Assembly: GCA_002633025.1 (NCBI GenBank)
Contig: NMRB01001070.1
Span: forward strand, 138,012-202,011
Direction: 5' to 3'
Source: Notospermus geniculatus
Taxonomy: Eukaryota > Nemertea > Pilidiophora > Heteronemertea > Lineidae
DNA: 64,000 bases
In this document: positions 53,514-62,962 of the stretch, piece by piece
Numbering within the stretch: position 1 is the stretch's first letter
Layout of the letters: each line of letters starts with the position of its first letter
Made by a program: the position numbers and the translations under genes
The notes under the pieces: generated by a model
The model's input: the letters and a program-made list of their open reading frames with translations, nothing else
Databases searched by the model: none
Told to the model about the DNA's origin: nothing

Positions 53514-53977
53514 TTAGGCTTGATCAGAAACAACGACAGCCCTCCCCCACTGTTCCCTATCGTTATCTCATGTAACTGACCCCCTCTGACCCTCAGTACA
53601 TCACACCAACGAGCGAACCAAAAAACCAAGGACAATGTTTGACGTCCTTTCTTTTGATATTTTTCAAACCCCTCGTTAGCTTGACACCTGTCAGAAATAA
53701 TGATACCCTTGTCCACCCTGAACTTTCTAGGTCTTCTATTTACACATCCGCCGACCCTTAAAAGAAACATGATAATATTGTATTCCTCCGGTCAAGGTTA
53801 ATGAGGTAACGCGACAGTTTCTCGGGAGACCGATCGATGTCCACTGACAAGGTGGAGCAATAGGGGAGATTTTTCCGCAATTACGAGGAAAGATGCAAGT
53901 TTTCCGAAGGCCTGAATTCACCAATGCGGTTTGCGGTTTACCGCGCGGCGAGCGAAAAAATGATGAAGCAGCCAATA
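53514..53977. other. CRHBP intron, no exon seen
   Basis: No recognised exon or repeat. Confidence 0.4.
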
Positions 53978-54076
53978 GGTCATATGAATAAAGACTAGCA
54001 AGTGCTTTTACTTCAGATTTGTATAGCATTGCCTAGTGCATTTGTATTGCAAAATTCAAGTAAAAGCTTTTACTAG
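53978..54076. mobile_element. Short hairpin MITE family I, truncated
   Basis: GGTCATATGAATAAAGACTA then AAGTGCTTTTACTTCAGATT; the final ATTCATATGACC end is missing. Confidence 0.78.
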
Positions 54077-54965
54077 ATCCGGAGTTAATGCACTTTTCGT
54101 GTTTCAGTTTTGGCCACCTGGTGGCCAAGCCTGATATCAGATCAGACCGAAACTTGGTACCAGAGGTCATGTGACCTAGGGTACCTTTGTATCAAGTTTG
54201 GCGGGAATAGCCGTAGTGGTTACCAAACGTGCCCAACGGACTACGACGGACACTGCACCATGCACCGTAAGCGCTCACCTAGTGAGCTAACGAGCACCCA
54301 CCCATATAAAAGCGGCCTTCGACCAGATGATGCAGTTTAATTCTGCATAAACCGACGGAAAAAAAAACAAAATTAAATGAAGAAAAGTTGCACATTCTAT
54401 CAATTTCTTCGCCTACCATCTTCGATTTTAGCTAATTAAACCCGTAGGCAATTAATTTGGGGTTCATTAACGCCTTGAATTTATGCTCTGAAAAATTTAA
54501 AATTCGGGATCACTTCGAAAGAGCCTGGGGCAAAAACAAGATGTTCTATCAAAAATGATGGCCGGGCGATGTCGCTGAATCGTTGGTGCATATGGTGTCC
54601 AAATGTGAAACAAATCTAGACTAGTACCTGATCCTATACCAACCTGCGCGCTGCCAGTCGTGGCTTGTTTGGTAGCACCAGATTTGGCCGCCATTTTTGG
54701 AGGAATTATGCCAGTGACGTCACTTGGAAAGTTTATGTAAATTATGTAAATTTATTCAGTTCTCAATACGGCTGACGTACCGGAATGCAGATAGAAGGTG
54801 ACCTACATTTGAGCCAGGAAATCCACCAATCACGAAGGGGTTAAAAATAGAAACGGTATCAACATAATGTTCCTACTCATCACCTGCGCCAGCACCGGCC
54901 AATCAGATTACCAGTCTAACCCAAATCAGGGTACCAGTCTAACCCAAATCTGGCGGAGAAAACCA
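54077..54965. other. CRHBP intron, no exon seen
   Basis: ACCAGTCTAACCCAAATC is repeated at 54910 and 54930. TAGCCGTAGTGG at 54208 resembles a Pol III A box, but no B box follows at the right distance. Confidence 0.4.
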
Positions 54966-55102
54966 GGAGTCGGTTCGAGCCGGATCGAGGCCAGTTCACG
55001 TGCTTTTTGTACCGTGAAAAATCCACGTGACCTGTACTATCCTTCCCTTTTCACGGTACAAGAGGTCAGTGAACTGGCCTCGAACCTGATCGAACCGACT
55101 CC
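54966..55102. mobile_element. Hairpin element, GAGTCGGTTCGA arms
   Basis: GAGTCGGTTCGAGCCGGATC, GAGGCCAGTTCAC on the left pairs with GTGAACTGGCCTCGAACCTG, ATCGAACCGACTCC on the right. TACCGTGAAAA and TTTTCACGGTA also pair. Confidence 0.83.
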
Positions 55103-55413
55103 CTGTAAAAAGGGCTAATATCGGCCAAGATTGTGTGAAAAAAAATATGACCCGAAACGCCAAACTGCTGCTCATTGTTCAGACAAAGATGCAAGTTTTT
55201 TGAACCAAATAACGGAGAGAATTTGTCGGACTTCTCGGGAAATCTGATCTCCGCAATAAAACTTTGTGGATATTATTGATACCCGTGAACTGCTTGGCTT
55301 TCTGCTTTTTGTTGTTAGTCATCAATACTTCTGTCGGCGATTCGTCGGAACACACACAAAGCAGAATTCTCCGGGAAACACCGAGTGATGGCGACCACGC
55401 AACCAAGCTCCAA
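55103..55413. other. CRHBP intron; start of an unexplained hydrophobic frame
   Basis: An open frame from about 55264 codes ILLIPVNCLAFCFLLLVINT, signal-peptide-like, and runs into the following minisatellite. No ATG or splice context supports a gene. Confidence 0.3.
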
Positions 55414-55930
55414 GCGGTGCTCTTGATGCACTCTCCAAGCAGTGCTGTCAGTTCACTCTCCAAGCAGAGACAGCAGCATTTCAGTTTCTGCTTCAAGCGG
55501 CGCTCTTGATACACTCTCCAAGCAGACCTGTCAGTTCACTCTCCAAGCAGAGGTAGCAGCTTTTCACCCGTCTACTTCAATCGTACTCCAAGCGGTGCTC
55601 TTATGCACTCTCCAAGCAGAGCTATCAGTTCACTCTCCAAGCAGAGATACACCCATCTCACTCTTCTACTTCACGATGCGATGTCGTCTCACTCTCCAAG
55701 CAGAGATCTTCTTTCAGTCTCCAAGCGGAAGTGTCTGTCAACTCTCCAAGCAGAGCTCTCGTCTTACTCCCCCAATGGAGGGCGATCTCAATTCACTCTC
55801 CAAGCAGAAATACAAAAAATCGCTCTCCATGCAGAGGTTTTGATTGATTCTCTCCAAGCAGAGATCTTCACTCACTCTCCAAGCAGAGACCTTCACTCTC
55901 CAAGCAAGATCAGAATCTCTCTCCATACAA
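55414..55930. repeat. Minisatellite based on CTCTCCAAGCAGAG
   Basis: More than twenty copies of ACTCTCCAAGCAGAG or close variants, separated by 10-30 bp of variable sequence. The core is nearly invariant while the spacers differ, which is unusual for a simple tandem array. In the 4.95-kb CRHBP intron. Confidence 0.88.
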
Positions 55931-56015
55931 TCACCGCCATGTTATGACGTCATCACAAGGCAGCGACAGGAAAGCTAGATAACTTAAAGCTGAACTGTAT
56001 GTTTTTTCGTTGCAG

Positions 56016-56226
56016 TTACTAGATGGCTGGGAGCTCAACCAGGAAATTTTCCCCGGTTGGTTGGATAGTTCAAAATCGAGAGAAGACCGGTTGAAATTCT
56101 ACTGTGGCGACTCCGGCCCAAGCAAACCGGTTTTATCCGGTCAAAACCTTTTCAACATAAAACACCAGATTCCCAACGTTGGAGAAGGATTTACATTCTC
56201 TGTTAGGTTTATAGACAACCCAGAAC
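56016..56226 (+). CDS. CRHBP: CRHBP, exon 4
   Basis: Acceptor TTTTTTCGTTGCAG (phase 0), donor GAAC|GTAAGT (phase 1). Encodes LLDGWELNQEIFPGW, then DRLKFYCGDSGPSKPVLSGQ and VGEGFTFSVRFIDNPE. These align with VFDGWILKGEKFP, YIDFCESG, SSQN and GNGFTLTIKTDPN of vertebrate CRHBP. The fourth conserved cysteine is in FYC. A MITE (56265) lies 38 bp beyond the donor. Confidence 0.94.
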
Positions 56227-56264
56227 GTAAGTATAGAGATTGTAAACATCTACGTAAACGTTAA

Positions 56265-56469
56265 AGGGAGCCTCCTCATAGGCATTTTGATGTGCTCATC
56301 ACACCGATCGGTTGGCATGGGAATCTAACTCTGACATGTATTGCAAGTAAAATACATGTACCTAAACAACAAATTTGAACCAAAATCTGTTGGTCATCAG
56401 TTGCTAGCGCCACCTGTGATGAAGTGACCGCACTGTAATGAGCCAAATAGATTTTTGCCTATGGTCCCT
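56265..56469. mobile_element. MITE family K, complete copy
   Basis: TTAA at 56261-56264 and 56470-56473. Ends AGGGAGCCTCC and TTTTGCCTATGGTCCCT. It fills most of the 338-bp intron between CRHBP exons 4 and 5, so it was probably tolerated without loss of splicing. Confidence 0.83.
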
Positions 56470-56564
56470 TTAATACACAAAGATTCGAAGCCATTCGTTG
56501 TCATTCTTTGACCGTATCTAAACCTCCCTATAATAAATTCAGAAAATGACTTTTTTATCCTCAG

Positions 56565-56737
56565 CATGCAATGTCCTCCTCATGCAACCATCCGGGTCCT
56601 ACACCCTGCAGAATTTCGGCAAAGCTCGGAACTGCTCGGTAGCGATCGTACATCCCGAGATGGTGAACATCCAGGACATGGACGTTGGTTCCAATATTGC
56701 CGGGAAACACCATCAGCCAATGGGCATACGAAGACAG
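56565..56737 (+). CDS. CRHBP: CRHBP, exon 5
   Basis: Acceptor TTTTTTATCCTCAG (phase 1), donor CAG|GTCGGT (phase 0). Encodes PCNVLLMQPSGSYTLQNF, then ARNCSVAIVHPEMVNIQDMD and VGSN. It aligns with PCNVISQTPNGKFTLVVP, HRNCSFSIIYPVVIKI and LGHVN in vertebrates, the start of the C-terminal CUB-like half. Conserved cysteines five and six are present. After VGSN the sequence (GKHHQPMGIRRQ) diverges from vertebrates. Confidence 0.93.
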
Positions 56738-56893
56738 GTCGGTGCATAACACCAGCGGTTTATTTCTTAGCTTCGTTGTAGGCCTACTGGTTTTGGAAAG
56801 TTTCAGGAAGAACACTGCTTGTCTCGTGTGGATTTACATCGATTTCCGTTGCTATTGAAAATCCAACATGGCGGCACTGGCAGCCATCTTTAA

Positions 56894-57148
56894 AGGGCCA
56901 CGGCATTCCTTCCCTATCCTGCGCTAAACTTACCCGCGTTAAGGGAGACCTCTATTGACAATGTTGTTAAACTACCGCTTGTCATCCCCGCCCCATCTAG
57001 TCGTTCCTAGAGTACCCACGTATGCATTGCATTGCATAAATCATACATTCTCCAACACTGGGGCGAAAGGCAAAACTACTGTATTGGAGAATGATGCAAT
57101 CACCGCCGGTGGCGCCGACTGTCGACAAAAAGTGGAAATCTCGGTCCC
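56894..57148. mobile_element. MITE family D, in CRHBP intron
   Basis: TTAA at 56890-56893. Inverted relative to 30106-30368 and lacking the outer few bases. It ends at GATTTCGGTCCCAG-like sequence without a TTAA. Confidence 0.82.
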
Positions 57149-57156
57149 AGACTTGC

Positions 57157-57524
57157 TATAGAGGTTCTTCACTGACGTCACACGGCCGCCATACTGGCCG
57201 TCAAAATGAAGCCTGGAGGCCGCCATCTTGTTCTCGGTTCGAACATTCAGCGGCCCGTACAGACCACTGGGAACATACAACTCAACAAATAACTTTACCT
57301 CTCACAGTTTTTGAGCATAAGTAGTTGGTCTGGTGTAAAAACCGTGTTGAAAACAAAGCGAATCGTCCATACGGCTTGCTGTAGAACAGTGTAAAGAGGT
57401 CCGATGAATGCCGACAACGTACAAACCACGTCAAAAACGCTGTGTTGATGCTGTGACGTTGCGTCATTTGACGGCCAATATGGCGGATATTTGGGGCTGT
57501 GACGTCACGTGAAGAACCTCTATA
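57157..57524. mobile_element. MITE family F, in CRHBP intron
   Basis: Ends TATAGAGGTTCTTCACTGAC and GTGACGTCACGTGAAGAACC, TCTATA. CCGCCATACTGGCCGTCAAA and TTTGACGGCCAATATGGCGG pair further in. It stops 46 bp before the CRHBP exon at 57571. Confidence 0.85.
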
Positions 57525-57570
57525 TGCCATGAACTAGGTTGCTCTTGTTCACTGTTTCCTTTTGTTTTAG

Positions 57571-57679
57571 TGTATGGAACACGGTGAGGGGGATTACACT
57601 GAGTTCCTCTATGGTTCGGGGATTCAGCCTGATTACATGCGACTGGGAGACAACGATATGTGTGGAACAAAAGCAGGAG
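57571..57679 (+). CDS. CRHBP: CRHBP, exon 6
   Basis: Acceptor TTCCTTTTGTTTTAG (phase 0), donor GGAG|GTAAGC (phase 1). Encodes CMEHGEGDYTEFLYGSGIQP, then DYMRLGDNDMCGTKAG, aligning with CEGIGDFVELLGGTGLDP and MTPLADLCYPFHG. Conserved cysteines seven and eight are present. Confidence 0.94.
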
Positions 57680-58286
57680 GTAAGCCCTGTGACATCACGC
57701 ATAAATTAGCATTTTCGACCCTGGCATTTTCACGTACATATTCCTCGATATCTCCCAAACTACTCGTCCGAATTTGATGAAACAAAAAGCAAAATTTGTC
57801 TCACTATGTACTCTATACATGTATCAGTAATAATCTGTTTAGTCAATTTTTTGAACTAGGACTTTAAAGCAAATGGTTCGCGGGGTTTGTTTTGATTTTC
57901 GGTGGTACCTCCCACAGAGAGTGAACCTAGTCTCCAGACAGAGCCGTGCTCCAGTCATAGGCAAAACCTGTGCAGATATGCAAACCTGCACCTGGGGAGG
58001 AGGTTCCATTAAAAATTTGTTAAACTGGGTTAATGACAGTTTCAAATTCAGTCGGTCAAAATGTACATTTTGTACTATTCACAGTGATTTCGAAGCGGTA
58101 GATTTTGCAGAATACCGGTACGCCTCCGAAGTTTGGCTGTCTAATGCATTTCCCATTAAAATAAATTCCTTCTTTCGCCTTTTTCTCAAAACGGCGCTTG
58201 ATTTGAGGACATGTCAACAAACAACTGTCAACAAACCCCGCGAGCCATTCGCTTTAAAGTGTCCAAAATGACTTGTGTCATTCCAG
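57680..58286. other. Last CRHBP intron, no exon seen
   Basis: No repeat family was recognised. An open frame spans most of it (57873-58271) but has no domain. The intron ends TTGTGTCATTCCAG. Confidence 0.5.
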
Positions 58287-58438
58287 TGAACGCCTTTATC
58301 CTTCTTCCATGCGGATACTCCGTCGTTCGAGTCGTCTCCAGTGGTGCATACGTCAACTCAGTTAGATTCCAGTTCGCCAAGGTGACGGACGAAGGCTTTG
58401 TCCAGCTGGCAGCCAGGGGACACACCTTCCAGTGTTGA
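58287..58438 (+). CDS. CRHBP: CRHBP, last exon
   Basis: Acceptor phase 1 (G|TG). Encodes VNAFILLPCGYSVVRVVSSG, AYVNSVRFQFAKVTDEGF and ends TFQC with TGA at 58436-58438. It aligns with MKVGCDNTVVRMVSSGKHVN, RVTFEYRQL and the terminal Cys-containing segment. Cysteines nine and ten complete the set of ten. The five firm exons encode about 269 residues, in keeping with roughly 320 in vertebrates including their longer N-terminus. No AATAAA was found close downstream. Confidence 0.94.
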
Positions 58439-58529
58439 GAGGTGGGTAGGGAATCCCCTGATAATGACGTCACGGGTTTATGTGTACCGCGCGTATTGAT
58501 TTCGCTAGGATGGGGTAATTTTTCGCGAT

Positions 58530-58861
58530 TGGAACGCGGTTCGCAGTAAACCGCTGCACGGAATCGCTTAATTTTTCACCACTTGCCCAATCTATTGTCG
58601 GGCCACGTCGGAAAGAAGGGATTCATCGAACCGACCGATACTGACCGTGTTTTGGGTGATTTTGTTCTTGACCTACCTGTACCTGCCCAACGGTGCTCGT
58701 CAAATTCGCCACGGCTAGGATTGTGACGCGGTTCGCAGGAAACCGCTGCACTAAATCCCCTGATTTTTCACAACTTTCCCTATCTAATGTCGGGCCAGGT
58801 CGGAAAGAAGGGATTCTTCGAACTGATTGATATTGACCTTGTTTTGAGTGATTTTTTGTGG
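58530..58861. repeat. Tandem duplication, about 190-bp unit
   Basis: GACGCGGTTCGCAGNAAACC, GCTGCAC, TGTCGGGCCANGTCGGAAAG, AAGGGATTC(A/T)TCGAAC occur at about 58530-58675 and 58722-58861 in the same orientation. Confidence 0.82.
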
Positions 58862-59141
58862 CGAATGTTTGCCGATATTTGACTGAACTCCATGCAGCGC
58901 ACAAGGTGCTTCCACTTACTTCGATATTGCTGTGCGGAGACGGCGCTGCGATGTGGATTTTCGGGGGACCTTTTCGTGGAAAAGGTCTATACGGTGTCAT
59001 TCTTTCTGCGACACATGCAGCGAGTCATTATTTTTTTGTATTTCTAGGATGTGTCCGTCCACAAGTAGGCTGGACATCAGCTACTGAGAGATTATTTTAC
59101 ATTTCAACATATCACGTGCAAAGGCAACCGACCCGACGCCC
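58862..59141. other. Unassigned, no gene seen
   Basis: No recognised exon or repeat. Confidence 0.4.
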
Positions 59142-59330
59142 AAGAATGGAAGTTTATGTAACCACGGTTACCGACACAATGGCCAACAATGGAAGTTTAT
59201 GTAACCACGGTTACGAACTCATCGCCCAGCAGTGGAAGTTTATGTAACCACGGTTACGGACTCACCGCCCAACAATGGAAGTTTATGTACCCACGGTGAC
59301 TGAAGTTGCTAAGTTCAAAATCTTGCGTGA
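59142..59330. repeat. Minisatellite, about 45-bp unit, 4 copies
   Basis: AATGGAAGTTTATGTAACCA, CGGTTACGGACTCACCGCCC, with a GTAACC/GGTTAC palindrome per unit. Confidence 0.88.
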
Positions 59331-60442
59331 ACTGTGACATTAGGTAGTTTGAGATCCTCAGCGACTTATCACTGATCATGTATACGGATAGAATTCTGTA
59401 CAACGAGGACAAATGTTGTGTTCATTTCGATCCGTATACGTACATGTATAAGGATCCGTGACAAGTCACTGATCTCAACCTCCCTATTAATTGTGACTGC
59501 ATGTGCTTAAAGGATTTTATTATTCGATCCAAATGTTTTGTTACCATTATTCTAATAAGGGAAAACCTGACACACAGAAACGCTGGCAGATGCAGGTGTG
59601 GCAGGAATCAGCGTCCACGGAGACCGCCATTAGGTACACCCATGTTTATAGAACCTGGGAATCGAAGGGGCTGATCGCTGACACTAACCCATCCACCAGT
59701 CCATTCTTACCTCCTTTTCAACTATACTGAAGAGTCGGCCATCTTCAACGAGTTCTGTATTCAGTTCACCTTTTCCCCGCCGCAACTCGTGGCGAAAAGC
59801 ACTTTCATGGAAACGGGCCGAAGGTTTACATTCGGAACGACCTGAGGCGAACTGCTTATCTGCCCACTGGACGGCGCATTTCACCTCGGACACAAGTCCA
59901 AGGCAGCCATATTGTTTATCAACAAACCCACGTGACCACCGGCGACAGGGCCGTGGGACTATTTTGGCCGAATTTTGGCCTGTTCAGATGTTCAACCTTA
60001 TTTGCTGGATTATTTGAGCCATATTATATAATATTATATATATTAAACTTACCGGTATCTCACCCAATCTGCCAATTATTGATCAATAACGCAACGTTTT
60101 TGTGTGCCCTATTTTGTTCATGCGCAGGTGTGATGAGGCGAACCGCATCTGAACTCTCACAAACGGGCAGCAATCGTTGCGCGTTAAAGATGGCTGCCTT
60201 GGAATTGTGTCCGAGGGGAAATGCGAGTGTCTACGGAAATTGCCGAGCAGTTGCCTTCGGAAGTTCCGAATGGACGGCTTGGTGTACACTTCGTTCAATT
60301 CTGCTTATCGTACGACTACAAATTGGAGAGAGGCCAATCTCATTTCCGTCTGATCAGCTGAATTGGATAAAGTAACTACATCTTTGGACTGGAACAAGGA
60401 AATCCCTCAGTCATTTGCCTTAAGGGGTCAAATGTACCTTTA
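59331..60442. other. Unassigned; weak inverted words
   Basis: TGATCATGTATACGGAT (59375) and ATCCGTATACGTACATGTAT (59431) are inverted relatives, perhaps a decayed hairpin. The rest shows no recognised exon. ATTATATAATATTATATATT lies near 60020. Confidence 0.4.
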
Positions 60443-60690
60443 AGGCCTATGTACACTATCAACATTTCAGGACACATGTCGCGACACATGTGTCCGACAC
60501 AGATGGACACAGAAATTTTGTCCCTGTATACACTTAGACACATGTCCGGACACATGTTGCGACACAGTGTTGGGACACATGTTGCCAATATTTTTGCTCT
60601 GTACACACTGTCAACATTTCCAGCAACACGGTGTGTCGGACACATGTATCCCGACATGTGTCTTGAAATGTTGATAGTGTACATAGGCCT
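60443..60690. mobile_element. Hairpin MITE with TTA target duplication
   Basis: AGGCCTATGTACACTATCAA and complement; TTA at 60440-60442 and 60691-60693. The interior is a series of GACACATGTCGCGACACATG type words, so several alternative foldings are possible. Confidence 0.87.
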
Positions 60691-60713
60691 TTAAGGGTCA
60701 GACCCTTTCCAAC

Positions 60714-60872
60714 TATAGAGGTTCTTCACGTGACAGCGTGTATACAGCGTCAACACAGATCCTGACGTCAAAATGTCATGACAGTTTTGACGTCATCGCC
60801 GGTCATTTGACGGCCAACATGGCCGATTCTTTGCATCACGTGACCTTTTGTGACGTCAGTGAAGAACCTATA
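60714..60872. mobile_element. MITE family F, compact copy
   Basis: TATAGAGGTTCTTCACGTGA and TGACGTCAGTGAAGAACCTA ends. TTTTGACGTCA pairs internally. 159 bp. Confidence 0.83.
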
Positions 60873-61027
60873 CGTTTGTAAGCAGAAATGTAAACAGTAA
60901 AGAAAAATTACCGCATCCCTAAATTGAGAAATAAAGCCTTTTCACGAAAATCCAAAGATATCTCTCTCTTTCTTTTGTGTGAATCTCGCAAATAACGCGA
61001 CCTGCGAGAAGTCAAGAGAACGACGTA

Positions 61028-61110
61028 GACTGGTTCCCGTCTTTGCCGCTATACTCCACAACGTAATGGATTGGATTGGGATTGGAGCGGCAAAGACGGG
61101 AACCGGGGAC
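61028..61110. repeat. Short hairpin, GGTTCCCGTCTTTGCCGCT arms
   Basis: The complement follows at 61084-61105 (AGCGGCAAAGACGGGAACC). A single arm occurs at 52159. Confidence 0.78.
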
Positions 61111-61344
61111 TGTGCTTCTGTATCCATCCCCTGGCGGCGGCATTGGGAACAAATACCAGAAAGACTGGTCCCACACGCAGCCAGTGGTAGGAACTGGGCC
61201 AGACTGATACTATGTCGCAGTCTCGGCTGACACAAGTCAAGGTTGCGATGGCCGCCATTGTTTAAAACTTTTTATCGCTTCAGAAGTTCAACGCGCGTGC
61301 TGTGATAGACTCACTCGCCCTTCATCAGGTAAGGTGCGCGTTAC

Positions 61345-61825
61345 AAAGGTAAGGTAAGGTAACGTTACAAAATATCACCACAGGAGAGATTTTGTAGCGT
61401 TACAAAATCTCACCACTGGAGAGATTTTGTAACGTTACAAAATATCACCACAGGAGAGATTTTGTAGCGTTACAAAATCTCACCACTGGAGAGATTTTGT
61501 AACGTTACAAAATATCACCACAAGAGAGATTTTGGAACGTTGCAAAATATCACCACTGGAGAGATTTTGTAACNCACTGGAGAGATTTTGTGACGTTACA
61601 AAATCTCACACCACTGGAGAGATTTTGTAACGTTACAAAATCTCACCACTGGAGGGATTTTGTAACGTTACAAAATCTCACCACTGGAGAGATTTTGTAA
61701 CGTTATAAAATCTCACCACAGGAGAGATTTTGCAACGTTACAAAATCTCGCCACACACTGGAGAGATTTTGTAACGTTACAAAATCTCTCCAGTGGTGAG
61801 ATTTTGTAACATTAGAAAATATCAC
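61345..61825. repeat. Minisatellite, 35-bp palindromic unit, about 13 copies
   Basis: Units of GAGATTTTGTAACGTTACAA, AATCTCACCACTGGA. Each contains the 20-bp palindrome centred on AACGTT, so neighbouring units are complementary to each other. One undetermined base at 61574. Confidence 0.92.
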
Positions 61826-61827
61826 CA

Positions 61828-61860
61828 CTAGTAGGCCGCCATCTTTATTGGAAAGGTCTG
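61828..61860. repeat. MITE family B end
   Basis: AGGCCGCCATCTTTATTGGA, AAGGTCT. It borders the minisatellite and no other end was found. Confidence 0.65.
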
Positions 61861-61965
61861 TAGGGAGCCTAAAATGCTGATACAAACGGATTTTCATTAA
61901 AAGTAGGATCTTTGCAACTGATGTTTCGAATTATTTTATTTTAATGAGTGTAAAGGTTTACTTAC

Positions 61966-62103
61966 TCTAGGACATCGGCAACATGCGGAGAAAGGAAGTT
62001 TCTCACCGGAATAGACTTGAATATGATCGTCATGAAGTCGCCTGATGTCAGAGCGCCCGTGTCTACCGCGGCGAGGGCGGCCATGTACACCGAGGGTGAA
62101 ATC
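61966..62103 (-). CDS. Second class A GPCR, exon with TM2
   Basis: Read on the minus strand, acceptor CTTTTCGCCAG then G completes an Arg codon from the exon at 62594. It continues ISPSVYMAALAAVDTGAL, TSGDFMTIIFKSIPVRNF, LSPHVADVL and ends GA|GTAAGT. ISPSVYMAALAAVDTGAL is the intracellular loop 1 to TM2 pattern of rhodopsin-like receptors (A..D of LAxAD). Later exons (TM3-7) were not found between here and 58440, so the gene is incomplete or decayed, or its remaining exons are too diverged to see. Confidence 0.65.
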
Positions 62104-62132
62104 CTGGCGAAAAGGTGGCAGCTTTCTTAGAA

Positions 62133-62360
62133 CCAGCAGCACACCAGGCGATATCGCAAGCGATCTACAGTACTCGCCACCGATCTTCTCGCCAGCCACT
62201 GCAGGACTAGGCGATATCGGCTTTGGTATTGTTTGACATTGGGCGAACATCGCTGGTGAGAAGATTCCACGCATCGCTGTCCAGCGCACACCTGGCGTCA
62301 ACAGACGACTTTGCTCGCTTGCGATAAGATCGCTTGCGATATCGCCTGGTGTGCTGCTGG
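62133..62360. mobile_element. MITE family A, in GPCR intron
   Basis: Ends CCAGCAGCACACCAGGCGAT and complement. 228 bp, the most compact copy. It lies 30 bp from the splice acceptor at 62104. Confidence 0.86.
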
Positions 62361-62367
62361 TTTTAAG

Positions 62368-62437
62368 CCTGCCGCACACGTGAGCTATCTGCTGAGCAAA
62401 CAGTCATTCGAGACCGTTTGCTCAGCAGATAGCCCGC
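62368..62437. repeat. Hairpin, AGCTATCTGCTGAGCAAACA arms
   Basis: GCCTGCCGCACACGTGAGCT then GTTTGCTCAGCAGATAGC. The left end resembles the termini of the element at 14380-14710. The right terminus is missing. Confidence 0.75.
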
Positions 62438-62593
62438 GTGTGCGCGTATTTTTCGGTGAGTTTTCTGCCTCTTCGGCAGAGGGCAGTCGCCAGACATTGG
62501 TCAGACGAATGGAATTACTGGTGCTAACTAAAAGACGAACAGTGGAAGTCTCGACGGAACGAAGTTCTGAATCCATCGAAAAAGAGAACGCAC

Positions 62594-62728
62594 CTACGGT
62601 TGTCCCGACGCAGGGTAATGAGCAGTGCCATGATGTTCCCCGGGATCCCAATGACGCTGGCCACGTAGTACAAATAATCGAGGAAGATCCAATAGATGGC
62701 CTCCAAGAGGATAATTTCGGCTGACTTG
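62594..62728 (-). CDS. Second class A GPCR, exon with TM1
   Basis: Acceptor CACCTACCATCAG at about 62729, then IILLEAIYWIFLDYLYYVAS and VIGIPGNIMALLITLRRDNR. GIPGNIMALLITLRR is the TM1 pattern with the conserved GN. The donor CGTAG|GTGCGT joins in frame to the next exon (RR-ISPSV). There is no ATG in this exon, so an upstream exon is expected beyond 62728, where a MITE now lies (62786-62962). The ligand is unknown. Confidence 0.68.
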   Translation of the reverse strand, partial: QVSRNYPLGGHLLDLPRLFVLRGQRHWDPGEHHGTAHYPASGQP

Positions 62729-62785
62729 CTGATGGTAGGTGATGTGGCGTGACCATGTTCCAGAACTGCTGTATTCTGAATTCGT

Positions 62786-62962
62786 AAAATTGCGCCGGGG
62801 CTGGGTCAAATTTGACAAAACACATCAATCGACTTGTCTTTCTTGCCGGTATCTTTCTGCTATCTTCATTTTCCGCGTAAGGCCGACATAATGGATCCCT
62901 TTCTCAAAACCCATTTCATTTCGCCACGATGTTCAGTGCAGTTTACACGTGCGCGATTGTAC
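62786..62962. mobile_element. MITE family E, truncated
   Basis: GGCTGGGTCAAATTTGACAA, TTCTTGCCGGTATCTTTCTG, AATGGATCCCTTTCTCAAAA match half of E. Confidence 0.8.

Noticed and set aside
54208-54330. tRNA-like or SINE head at TAGCCGTAGTGGTTACC
   Set aside because: Only an A-box-like word is present; no B box at a suitable distance and no cloverleaf.
61370-61830. CRISPR-like array of regularly spaced repeats
   Set aside because: The spacers are not unique: the whole 35-bp unit is repeated. The context is eukaryotic. It is a minisatellite.
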